Shown here piece after piece: positions 17,301-23,544 of a stretch of DNA of 64,000 nt. Source of the stretch: Candidatus Bathyarchaeota archaeon. Its GTDB lineage: Archaea > Thermoproteota > Bathyarchaeia > Bathyarchaeales > Bathycorpusculaceae. A program made the position numbers and the translations under genes. The stretch covers positions 62,001 through 126,000 of the forward strand of contig JAOZHS010000002.1 in assembly GCA_026014745.1 (NCBI GenBank), read 5' to 3'. The notes beneath the pieces were generated by a model, which worked only from the letters and a program-made list of their open reading frames with translations, had not been told where the DNA came from and made no database searches. Position 1 is the stretch's first letter; each line of letters begins with the position of its first letter.

Positions 17301-18248
17301 TGGCAGCACCGTTCCGTTGTAGTTTGCGTCGTCGGTGTCGCTATATTTGGTGTTGTTGAACGTGCCCGTAGCATTTGCCGTGTTCGTGTGAACGCCTATT
17401 TGAGCGGTTACTGGACCATAGTAGTATAGGTATGAAGCGTTAGGAGCAAGGGTTGATGGTAGAGTTGGGCTGATGGGATAGAGGCTGTCGGTTAAGGTTA
17501 CGTTTGAGAGGGTTGCGTTGCCGGTGTTGGTGACGTTAAATCGGTAGTAGACGTTTGAGCCCGCGTTAACGGTTATTCCAGGCGGCGTATTGGCGTCAAT
17601 CCATGTGGCGTTGTCGGTTGAGATCATTTTGGTTACTGCAATCGAGGGATTAGCTGTGCACACGATGACTAAGGAAATGCCATTTAGTGGAAATCCTGGA
17701 GTCGCAGAAGTCGCTAATGTGCTGCCTTCGAGGACTCTTATGTGAATTATTATGGTATAGGTGCCGGGTGTTATACTGAAAGCCGCTTCGTATCCTTGTG
17801 CGTGAGTGCTGTTGCCATCGTAGCCTTGACCTACCCAAACAAAGGCAGGAAGGGAAGTTCCGTTGCCTGCATTGCCGGTGTATACTTTGTTGGAGACTGA
17901 ACCGATGGCGCCCCAAGCATCATTTGGGCTAACTATTGCAGGGATTCCTGGTGCAGTCATTACTAGAACATACATTGTGTTTGTGCTGCAATCATAACGC
18001 AAAGATGCATTTGATAGTACGGGAAAAGAAGGGTTGCCTGCACGGTACATGTAGGAAAAGAAGTCGCCGCCGACGTTTAGGTTCCATTGTGTTGGGTCGC
18101 CGTTCATTTGGGCTGGAGCATAGGTGGGTTGGGGTGGATTTGCAGCGGCAGCAGGTTGGAGGAGTATCATTGAGGAAGCAAGGGTAGCAACTAAAAGCAG
18201 AACAGTCAATTGACGAGTGACTTTGGGCATTAAAGGGCAAAGTCTCAA
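14325..18248 (-). CDS. Giant secreted protein with nine Ig-like CARDB/DUF11-type repeats
   Basis: About 1,307 residues. A signal peptide (MRLCPLMPKVTRQLTVLLLV ... QPAAAA) and a unique N-terminal domain of about 180 residues precede nine tandem repeats of about 110 residues. Each repeat has SSDNSTW-type, TPPG, SNVYYRF, NTGNVELTNITLTDN, LAPN and YYGP-V-A-GQHTNTATATG blocks, as in DUF11/CARDB adhesion repeats of S-layer-linked proteins. Sequons (NXS/T) are dense. No C-terminal membrane helix is obvious; the tail is aromatic and Asn-rich (SFFNNFFGNPF). TTG 18248 is chosen because AAGGAG sits 8 nt before it; an ATG at 18230 is the alternative. It is divergent from the RiPP-like cluster. Confidence 0.8.
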   Translation of the reverse strand: MRLCPLMPKVTRQLTVLLLVATLASSMILLQPAAAANPPQPTYAPAQMNGDPTQWNLNVGGDFFSYMYRAGNPSFPVLSNASLRYDCSTNTMYVLVMTAPGIPAIVSPNDAWGAIGSVSNKVYTGNAGNGTSLPAFVWVGQGYDGNSTHAQGYEAAFSITPGTYTIIIHIRVLEGSTLATSATPGFPLNGISLVIVCTANPSIAVTKMISTDNATWIDANTPPGITVNAGSNVYYRFNVTNTGNATLSNVTLTDSLYPISPTLPSTLAPNASYLYYYGPVTAQIGVHTNTANATGTFNNTKYSDTDDANYNGTVLPNPVIDLIKFISSDNATWIDANTPPGLTLPAGDNVYYKFEVTNIGNVELSNITLTDNTYSLPAPIPTTLAPNASFTVYLGPITALAGQHTNTATINSQYNNVNYTESDDANYYGCEPSLSLVKLVSADNATWVEANSPPGLLVLAGSNVYFQYVINNTGNVELTHLSLVDNVYTLSAVLPSSLAVGESFSYYYGPVTALIGQQTNTATASGRCPSGIYYNATDTANYFGATPAIQVIKEISTDNSTWLNTNTPPGINVPTGSNVYFRFTITNTGNVELTNITLTDNLYPLTNLSLPASLAPNEVFIYYLGPVTTQDNQHTNTVTATGTFDNTTYSDYHNANYFGSNPQIKVIKQISSDNSTWIDADTPPGLEVYVGSNVYYRYVVNNTGNVELFNITLTDNVYSLGASPPMFLAANEIYTYYYGPTSALLGQHKNTATATGQYYNTTYIDSNDANYNATVVPKPAIDVIKQVSSDNSTWSDTTIDVLAGSNVYFRYIVNNTGNVDLSSLTLTDDTYSISPSLPSTLSPSQTYTYYFGPVTAQLGTHTNVATATGTYNQTIYNATESAAYNGLQPPNPAIKVIKQISTDNSTWVDADSPPGISVLPGSNLYYRFNVTNIGNVELTNITLTDNVYDLSGVSVPSSLAPNASFVCYYGPVQAQQGQHTNTATATGKYNNTTYSDTNNANYNAIVKPCPSIRLIKWVSCDNVTWVDANTPPGLIVAAGSNIYFKFEITNTGNVALSSITLKDNTYSLSPISLPSTLAPNETFTYYLGPVTAQLCQHTNTATATGKYNNKIYTATDKANYYGTPPPKPCIDVTKYVSTNGFKWVDANSAPGLVVPAYSNVYFKIVIKNTGNVPLSDITLQDSQYANLLKGSSIPSTLEPGKSCTIIIGPVQVTSGQNFNNVTASGTYNTLTYSDSDVAYYYGAPPSRTTNYGSRTMSNLLFSFFNNFFGNPFTRYTSGAVYSYLWTNVANTRPFPFNLNSGLTALIT

Positions 18249-18500
18249 AGCAATTAACTCCTTAAAAGCCAAAGAACCAGAACTTTGGTATGTGATAAAA
18301 ATATTTGTGGTAACACTGTGGCAGATACAAGCGCCCTAACCGCAAGTTTTCAAGTCAAAAGGTGGAGTCAGCTGATAAAAGAGCCAAGTTTATTCTGCAA
18401 CAAGGGGCTACCCCGTTTACTGGCAAAGCTTAAGGTGGTATGTCTTTTTTTGACCCCGCAGATTGGTAAGAAACGCCGGAGAAAGCGCTGAGTGGGTAGT

Positions 18501-18536
18501 TTTAAATAGATATTCAACCCAAATTGGAATCGGAGA
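18501..18536 (+). promoter_or_regulatory. Promoter and ribosome-binding site of the RiPP-like operon
   Basis: TATA-like TTTAAATA at 18501-18508; transcription would start near 18530. GGAGA at 18532-18536 lies 6 nt before GTG 18543, which supports this start for the precursor gene. The 250 bases between here and the divergent giant-protein gene hold no clear gene. Confidence 0.6.
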
Positions 18537-18542
18537 ATCATT

Positions 18543-18803
18543 GTGTCTACAACAAAAGAAAAAAACCGTGCACTTGTCTACAAGGCTCTTACCGACCCCG
18601 CTTTCCGCAAGCAACTTTCTACTCAACCAGCAAAAGCATTAGGCGTATCAACATTGTCCCCCGAAAAAGAAGTTATGATTAAAAAAGCATTGTCTGCGAT
18701 CAACGAACTAGAGAGCAAGATTGGCTCAATCGCTGACGAGCTTCTATGTGCAAACGGCGGACCATGTGGAATAGCCAAATTGGACGTAGCAAAACGCCGA
18801 TGA
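18543..18803 (+). CDS. Putative RiPP precursor peptide
   Basis: 86 residues. The N-terminal leader has RALVYKALTDPAFRKQL followed by QPAKALG, which resembles nitrile-hydratase-like (NHLP) leader peptides (ALxDPAFRxxLxxxPxxALxxLG); a second helix follows (VMIKKALSAINELESKIGSI). The C-terminus changes character: LLCANGGPCGIAKLDV then AKRR, with two Cys separated by five residues in a Gly/Asn-rich stretch, plausible for thioether or other radical modification. Its stop overlaps the start of a radical SAM/SPASM gene (ATGA), and two more radical SAM genes follow. Precursor identity is inferred from size, composition and position; no protease or exporter gene is adjacent. Confidence 0.7.
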   Translation: MSTTKEKNRALVYKALTDPAFRKQLSTQPAKALGVSTLSPEKEVMIKKALSAINELESKIGSIADELLCANGGPCGIAKLDVAKRR

Positions 18804-20065
18804 GGCTAAACGCTATTTTCCACTTTTTTTATTTAAACAGCAAACAGTACAGGTTTGACTCCGACTCACTTGAAGTGATTCAAGTTGAAGAAAATACTCA
18901 AAATGAGACAGGCAAAGATAAGTTATCTAAACCGAAGCCCTCGAAGAGAAAGACCACAAGAAATAGTGATCATGTCGAAGTCTTGGTTAATGCAACTCAA
19001 AAATGCAACCTAAACTGCAGTTACTGCTTTGTTGACAAAGGAAGATTCAGTTATAACGACCAAAGATGCGAAGCGCTATCTCCGCAGACGGCAAAGCACC
19101 TGGTTGAGGAGTTGCCGAGAAAGCTTCCGTGGGCTAAGCATTTTTGCATCCACTTCTATGGCGGGGAACCAATGCTTAACCTCAAAGCAATAGACCAAGC
19201 CATAGACGCTGCGTCGCAAAGTGGGGTTGAGTTCTCTTTTGCGGTAACGACAAATGGCACCGTAGCAACCAAAAAAGCGATGACTACGCTAAAACGGGGA
19301 AACTTCAATGTGGTTTTAAGCATCGATGGTCCAAGCCACATTCATAACGAGTGCAGAAAAACAAAACATGGTGAACCCACCCATGCAAAGGTTCTGGAGT
19401 TTCTCCAGAAAGCAAAGTCAGAGGGTCTCCACGTGAGGGGTTCAAGTGTGGTCCGAAGAGGCTGGTCACTTAAAGAAGCCTGTGCCTACCTTGACACACT
19501 CCCAGTGGATGCGGTGAAAGCTCAAGCTGTTCGATTGCCACCCGAAAACCCTCTGAGTTTAGGCGAATCCGAAAGGTCTGACTATTTTAGCCATTTACAG
19601 CAGATAGGTCAAGAAGCAATTGACAGCATAAAAAATGGCAAGGTTCCAAGAGACGACCGATTCAACCACAGAGTTCTGCAACTCCTCTGCAAAATGAGCC
19701 GTGATTCGTTTTGTGGGGCGGGCACCCGAACATTTGGGATGTCTTCAGACGGCACAATGCTGCCCTGCGTCTTGCTGGCCGGCAAACAAGAGACCGCGCT
19801 GGGCAACATAGGTGACGGCGGAGAATGGGCAAAAAATGGGGTGACTTGGGCTAAAAAGCATAAGCCAAGGCGTGAATGTTTTGAATGCTGGGCTTTGCCC
19901 CTATGTGGCGGAGGTTGCCCTGCTATGCTTTCGGTGTGTGGAGATGACGAGTGTGAACTTGTCAGGATGAACTGCGAAGTTGCCCTTCAGATATACGCTG
20001 CTTTCTTGGATCATCCTCAGGATTTGCTTGTTCTTTCGGAGGTTTTGGAAAACAATGACAGTTGA
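18800..20065 (+). CDS. Radical SAM/SPASM peptide maturase (first)
   Basis: 421 residues. The N-terminal region (AIFHFFYLNSKQYRFDSDSL) resembles the short peptide-recognition segment of maturases such as the SCIFF enzyme. The radical SAM core starts at CNLNCSYC (about 85-92, CxxxCxxC binding the 4Fe-4S cluster), with FYGGEPML (SAM-binding GGE) near 130. The C-terminal SPASM domain has CGAGTRTFGMSSDGTMLPC and CFECWALPLCGGGCPAM plus later Cys, enough for two auxiliary clusters. Probable substrate: the peptide encoded immediately upstream (ATGA overlap at 18800). Thioether or C-C crosslinking is the usual chemistry of this group; which applies here is unknown. ATG 18800 is preferred to 18746, which lies inside the precursor gene. 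Confidence 0.85.
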   Translation: MRLNAIFHFFYLNSKQYRFDSDSLEVIQVEENTQNETGKDKLSKPKPSKRKTTRNSDHVEVLVNATQKCNLNCSYCFVDKGRFSYNDQRCEALSPQTAKHLVEELPRKLPWAKHFCIHFYGGEPMLNLKAIDQAIDAASQSGVEFSFAVTTNGTVATKKAMTTLKRGNFNVVLSIDGPSHIHNECRKTKHGEPTHAKVLEFLQKAKSEGLHVRGSSVVRRGWSLKEACAYLDTLPVDAVKAQAVRLPPENPLSLGESERSDYFSHLQQIGQEAIDSIKNGKVPRDDRFNHRVLQLLCKMSRDSFCGAGTRTFGMSSDGTMLPCVLLAGKQETALGNIGDGGEWAKNGVTWAKKHKPRRECFECWALPLCGGGCPAMLSVCGDDECELVRMNCEVALQIYAAFLDHPQDLLVLSEVLENNDS

Positions 20066-21251
20066 ATTAACTGCTCTCGGACGTAAACTGGCTTTTGACC
20101 CAAACGTTGTTACGCCTCCGACAATTAATGAGGGGCTGTTTCCTAAACCGTGTAGTTTGGCGTTAGATATCTCGGGTTCATGCAATTTGAGATGTGTTTA
20201 CTGCGCCGAGAATGCCACAATGCCCCACCGAGAACCAATGCAGGCTAAAACACTTAACCAAAGCATTGATTGCCTCTTTAAGTGGTCAGGCAAAGGCGGC
20301 GTATCAATTCATTTAGGCAGCGGTGAACCCCTCCTTAATCCCCCGTTAGTCAAAGAAATCGATAAAAAAGCCCACCTGCGAGCAAAACAAAGCAACAGGG
20401 AATTATCTCTGCACCTCACCACCAACGGGACTTTGCTAAATGAAGAGATTGAGCGGTGGCTAGTCAAAAGAGGCTGGAGCGTCAAAATAAGCTTAGACGG
20501 AGACCAAGCTATCCATGATCGCTTCCGCGTAGACAACGTCGGCACAGGCACCTTTAACAGGGTTAACCCCTCCGTTTGCCGATTAGCAAAAAAGATACCC
20601 CAACAGTTTAGCACTACATCCGTGCTCTGTCACGGTACAGATCCCAAAGATGTTTTCTACGCTATTGCCACAATGGGTGTTAGAAACATAGAGATGGTAC
20701 CCATAGCGACAACGCAGTCATCGAAGTATGCTTTGCGTCAAGAGGATTTAGAGGCATACCGCGACTACATTTTTGACTACGTTCAACGGCTTGCTAAAGG
20801 CGAGAAAGTCCCAGTGAACATACGCTTCCACAAAAGGCTACTCAAAGTGTTAGGATACGGCAACACTCGAGTTCCATGCGGGGCTGGAAGAAACTTTTTC
20901 GCCGTTGGACCAGACGGACACATTTACCCCTGTTTTAGGTTTGTCGGATTACCAAAATATGCATTAGGAGACCTATCGGGCTTAAGCATAGAGAAAGCCA
21001 AAGAGTTCACGGCTTGGGCGGGACGACCCTACGAGCAGAGAAGCCAATGCCAAAGCTGCTGGGCTTCCTCACTTTGTGGTGGACCATGTTATGCAGTTGC
21101 AGAACTTTTCGGAAACGGCGAAGCCTTGCCATCCTACTGTGAAATAGTAAAAATGGAGGCAGAAGCTGCGCTATGGCTTGCCGACTACCTTCGGGCGAAC
21201 AACATTGAAAGACTAGTCGAATTAATGGATTACCAAGTTGATGAGGAGTAA
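20055..21251 (+). CDS. Radical SAM/SPASM protein (second)
   Basis: 398 residues, overlapping the previous gene by 11 bp. Motifs: LDISGSCNLRCVYCAEN (CxxxCxxC about 37-44), HLGSGEPLLNPP (GEP in place of GGE), LTTNGTLL, and KISLDGDQAIHDRFR. The C-terminal SPASM-like part has PCGAGRNFFAVGPDGHIYPCFRFV and CQSCWASSLCGGPCYAVAELF and a later Cys. It has a different leader-binding region from the first maturase, so it may act on a different residue or form a heteromeric pair, as seen in some two-enzyme RiPP systems (inference). No B12 domain. Codon use is similar to its neighbours. Confidence 0.83.
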   Translation: MTVELTALGRKLAFDPNVVTPPTINEGLFPKPCSLALDISGSCNLRCVYCAENATMPHREPMQAKTLNQSIDCLFKWSGKGGVSIHLGSGEPLLNPPLVKEIDKKAHLRAKQSNRELSLHLTTNGTLLNEEIERWLVKRGWSVKISLDGDQAIHDRFRVDNVGTGTFNRVNPSVCRLAKKIPQQFSTTSVLCHGTDPKDVFYAIATMGVRNIEMVPIATTQSSKYALRQEDLEAYRDYIFDYVQRLAKGEKVPVNIRFHKRLLKVLGYGNTRVPCGAGRNFFAVGPDGHIYPCFRFVGLPKYALGDLSGLSIEKAKEFTAWAGRPYEQRSQCQSCWASSLCGGPCYAVAELFGNGEALPSYCEIVKMEAEAALWLADYLRANNIERLVELMDYQVDEE

Positions 21252-21254
21252 CGT

Positions 21255-22505
21255 TTGCGGGTAACCCTTGTTAAGCCACCCGAACAGGCAAGGCTCAATT
21301 TTGGAACATTCAGTCTAGCAGTTCTCGCCTCAGCCGTAACAGACATCGCCGACGTCAACATATTGGACGCCACATACCTCTCAATGCAGGACTCGGTAGC
21401 TGCAATTTTGAATCAAAAACCCGATGTCGTGGGCATCACAACGATGAGCCTACAATCTGTCGATAAAGTCGCCCTTCTCGTACAAAGCATTCGACAGAAA
21501 GGGTTCATGGGCAAAATAGTGGCGGGTGGACACGGAGCCTCAATGCTGCCGCTTCCAGTTCTGCAAAGCGGAGCCGACGTTGTGGTTTATGGAGAAGGCG
21601 AGGAGACGTTTAGAGAACTGTTACAGAATGGGTTTTCAGAGCAGATTCAGGGAATCTATTTCTTAAAAGACGGAACCTTACAGAAGACCCCGCCCAGAAA
21701 CCTCGTCGATATTGAGAAGCTAAAGGCACCCGCGAGAAATCTCTGTCCTAAAGTTGACGATGACATTTTTCTTTTGGAGACAAGCCGAGGCTGCCCGCAT
21801 TCATGTTCCTTTTGTGAAACAAGCCGTTTCTTCTTTTGCACTTGGCGGGGAAAATCGCCCCACAAAGTTGTTGAAGAAATCAAAGGAATAGTTAACGACG
21901 GCGCGGTTGCTATCCAGATTGCAGATGACAATTTCACAGCTAACCCCAAACGAGTAATCGAAATATGCCGCCTACTAAAAGACCAGCCTTTGCCGCTGTT
22001 TTTTATGTTTTCTGCACGTACTGACGACCTGCTAAAGGAACCTGCGTTAATTGGAGCTCTTGCAGAAGGAAATTTTCTGCGCGCCACCATAGGCGTGGAG
22101 ACGCTTGTGCCACAAATCGCCAAGTCAATTGGGAAACCAATCGATTTTAGTCAGCATAAACAGGCTTTTAACAAACTACGGAAAGCAGGCATCTTTTCGG
22201 TTGCATCATTTATTGTCGGGTTGCCCGCTGAGACTGAAGCAATGAGGGCGCAGTATGTTGAGTGGGCGGTTGAGCTTGCGGATTCTGCGGTGTTTTTGCC
22301 CTTTCAGCCATTTCCTGGAACTCCCATGGAGGCTAAGGTAAGTGAACCTGAAGATTGGTGTGTTAGATGCGCGGAGGAGTTAACGTTAGCGTTTAGGAGG
22401 CATCCCGTGGCGTTGGAGCGGCTGGGTTTGGCGGCACAAGAAAGTACGGTGCGAGGAATGCTTGCTAGGGTTACTTTGAAAAATTGGGCGTCAGGCGGCG
22501 CCTGA
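21255..22505 (+). CDS. B12-binding-type radical SAM protein
   Basis: About 416 residues, starting with TTG 21255, 3 bp after the previous stop. The N-terminal cobalamin-binding-like Rossmann domain (about 1-130) has VTLVKPPEQ, DVVGITTMSLQ, VAGGHGASMLP and VVVYGEGEETFREL. The radical SAM core has ETSRGCPHSCSFC (CxxxCxxC about 178-185) and IQIADDNFTANPKR. It lacks the usual DxHxxG, so cobalamin may bind base-off or weakly. Homologues methylate unactivated carbons, epimerise, or remain uncharacterised. Position suggests a third tailoring step on the upstream peptide (inference). Last gene of the cluster. Confidence 0.83.
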   Translation: MRVTLVKPPEQARLNFGTFSLAVLASAVTDIADVNILDATYLSMQDSVAAILNQKPDVVGITTMSLQSVDKVALLVQSIRQKGFMGKIVAGGHGASMLPLPVLQSGADVVVYGEGEETFRELLQNGFSEQIQGIYFLKDGTLQKTPPRNLVDIEKLKAPARNLCPKVDDDIFLLETSRGCPHSCSFCETSRFFFCTWRGKSPHKVVEEIKGIVNDGAVAIQIADDNFTANPKRVIEICRLLKDQPLPLFFMFSARTDDLLKEPALIGALAEGNFLRATIGVETLVPQIAKSIGKPIDFSQHKQAFNKLRKAGIFSVASFIVGLPAETEAMRAQYVEWAVELADSAVFLPFQPFPGTPMEAKVSEPEDWCVRCAEELTLAFRRHPVALERLGLAAQESTVRGMLARVTLKNWASGGA

Positions 22506-22713
22506 AGTTGAGATTTGACGAAAGCCGTGAAGCAACAACAAAAATCTAGCCCTCAGATATCATGAACCTCTATTTTGCAGAAAATTCTACAACCAACCTG
22601 CACTCAACTAAACGCAGCCACAAAAAACAGCCGCTACATCGACCGCTCAAAGATGATGCGCAAGTGAACCTCTGCCTTTATCTTATATTAAAAAAATTGA
22701 TTTACTGGGTACC

Positions 22714-22824
22714 TTAGCTGTCGTCGTCCCAGCATTCGAGGCACATGCCATCGCAGTTTTCGTAGTCCTGTTTTGTTATTTCTCGACCGCACGCTTTGCA
22801 GCGGGGTTTCTTGTTTGCGCTCAT
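22714..22824 (-). CDS. 36-residue zinc-ribbon-like miniprotein
   Basis: ATG 22824 to TAA 22714. The peptide starts MSANKKPRCKACGREITKQD and continues with YENCDGMCLECWDDDS. Cysteines come as CxxC, then CxxxCxxC, which would bind one Zn (rubredoxin or TRASH-like knuckle). High Cys content, a clean start and an acidic end argue against chance. It lies between the RiPP-like cluster and SRP RNA on the opposite strand. It might be a small regulator or RNA-binding protein; the function is unknown. Confidence 0.7.
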   Translation of the reverse strand: MSANKKPRCKACGREITKQDYENCDGMCLECWDDDS

Positions 22825-22945
22825 ATTAATCTGCTTGCAGTTTCCACTTAATAGAACTTATCATCCAAAACCCAAGAAGAATACTTCACGAATCTTAAGT
22901 CAGCGGCGTGCGAAAGTTTTAAAGTCTGATACCTCTCTTTATCTG

Positions 22946-23267
22946 CGGCGATGGATCTTAGGCGGTGGGTTAGGGGTCCATTATCACCGTAAATCCCCTC
23001 TATGACGGGCTGACATCTGCGGATGAGGCGTCAAAGGCCGCTTGGGGTTTCATTTCCGAACCAGTGACTATCCGTCCTTTGGGGCTGGCGGTCGATGGGT
23101 GGCTTCCGTAGGGGAGCTATTTCATCGTTTAGCAGGCGAACCCGGCTAGGCTCGGGAGAGAGCAACCTAAGTTTGGACGTTATGCGCTCAAGGGGGTGCG
23201 GGTATGAGTGTAGGGTTTGAGGTTCCCATGCGGAGTCTAGGCGTCAAACCGCAGCGGTCCATCGCTA
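22946..23267 (+). ncRNA. ffs: Archaeal SRP RNA (7S RNA)
   Basis: Scaffold RNA of the signal recognition particle, binding SRP19 and SRP54. The ends pair: GCGATGGATC at 22948 with GGTCCATCGC ending at 23265. Near the 5' end, an Alu-domain-like block has GGTTAGGGGTCC followed by CCGTAAATCCCC (the UGUAA-like motif). Near 23127-23180 lies the S-domain helix 8: AACCCGGCTAGGCTCGGGAG and AGAGCAACC, matching the conserved asymmetric-loop and GNRA-type pattern. Length about 320 nt is usual for archaea. TATA-like TTTTAAAG at about 22917-22924 lies 25 nt upstream. Confidence 0.88.
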
Positions 23268-23357
23268 CTTCAACTTTTATGTCAAAAAGAAGCCTAAGGG
23301 CGAGTAACGACTTGTTGTGCTGATGCTGGGTATGCGGTTCACCAAGCTATTTGTAGT

Positions 23358-23499
23358 CTATTTGGTTGCTAATATTCAAGGTATGCAGAAACGATAGAGG
23401 AGGGGGCTATCCCTAAGGGGGTAGGTCACTATTGGCTGAAAACAATCTCATTAGCATGTTGGAGACCAGTAAATATCCCCGCTTTAAACAGAGATGGGG
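23358..23499 (+). repeat. Dispersed non-coding repeat family 1, copy B (shortened)
   Basis: Matches copies at 48472-48651 (+) and 29608-29771 (-): starts CTATTTGGTTGCTAATATTC, then ATGCAGAAACGATAGAGG, GGTAGGTC-CTATTGGC, AGCATGTTGGAGACCAGTA and CCCC. It lacks about 44 bp found in the other two, between short direct repeats (ATGCAGAAA). It ends in a CCCC...GGGG hairpin (23477-23499). It lies between SRP RNA and the end of the beta-helix gene; no ORF. Confidence 0.75.
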
Positions 23500-23544
23500 T
23501 AGATCTTCAACCTGACCCTACACAAGAAAAAACCAAAGAAAGGG

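Noticed and set aside
22562-22717. Short plus ORF MNLYFAENSTTN..., about 51 codons
   Set aside because: Composition and codon use look random, no ribosome-binding site, and its end overlaps the zinc miniprotein gene on the opposite strand.
23358-23499. Possible CRISPR or tRNA in the gap after SRP RNA
   Set aside because: No regularly spaced direct repeats and no cloverleaf; the sequence aligns to the dispersed repeat at 48472 and 29608.
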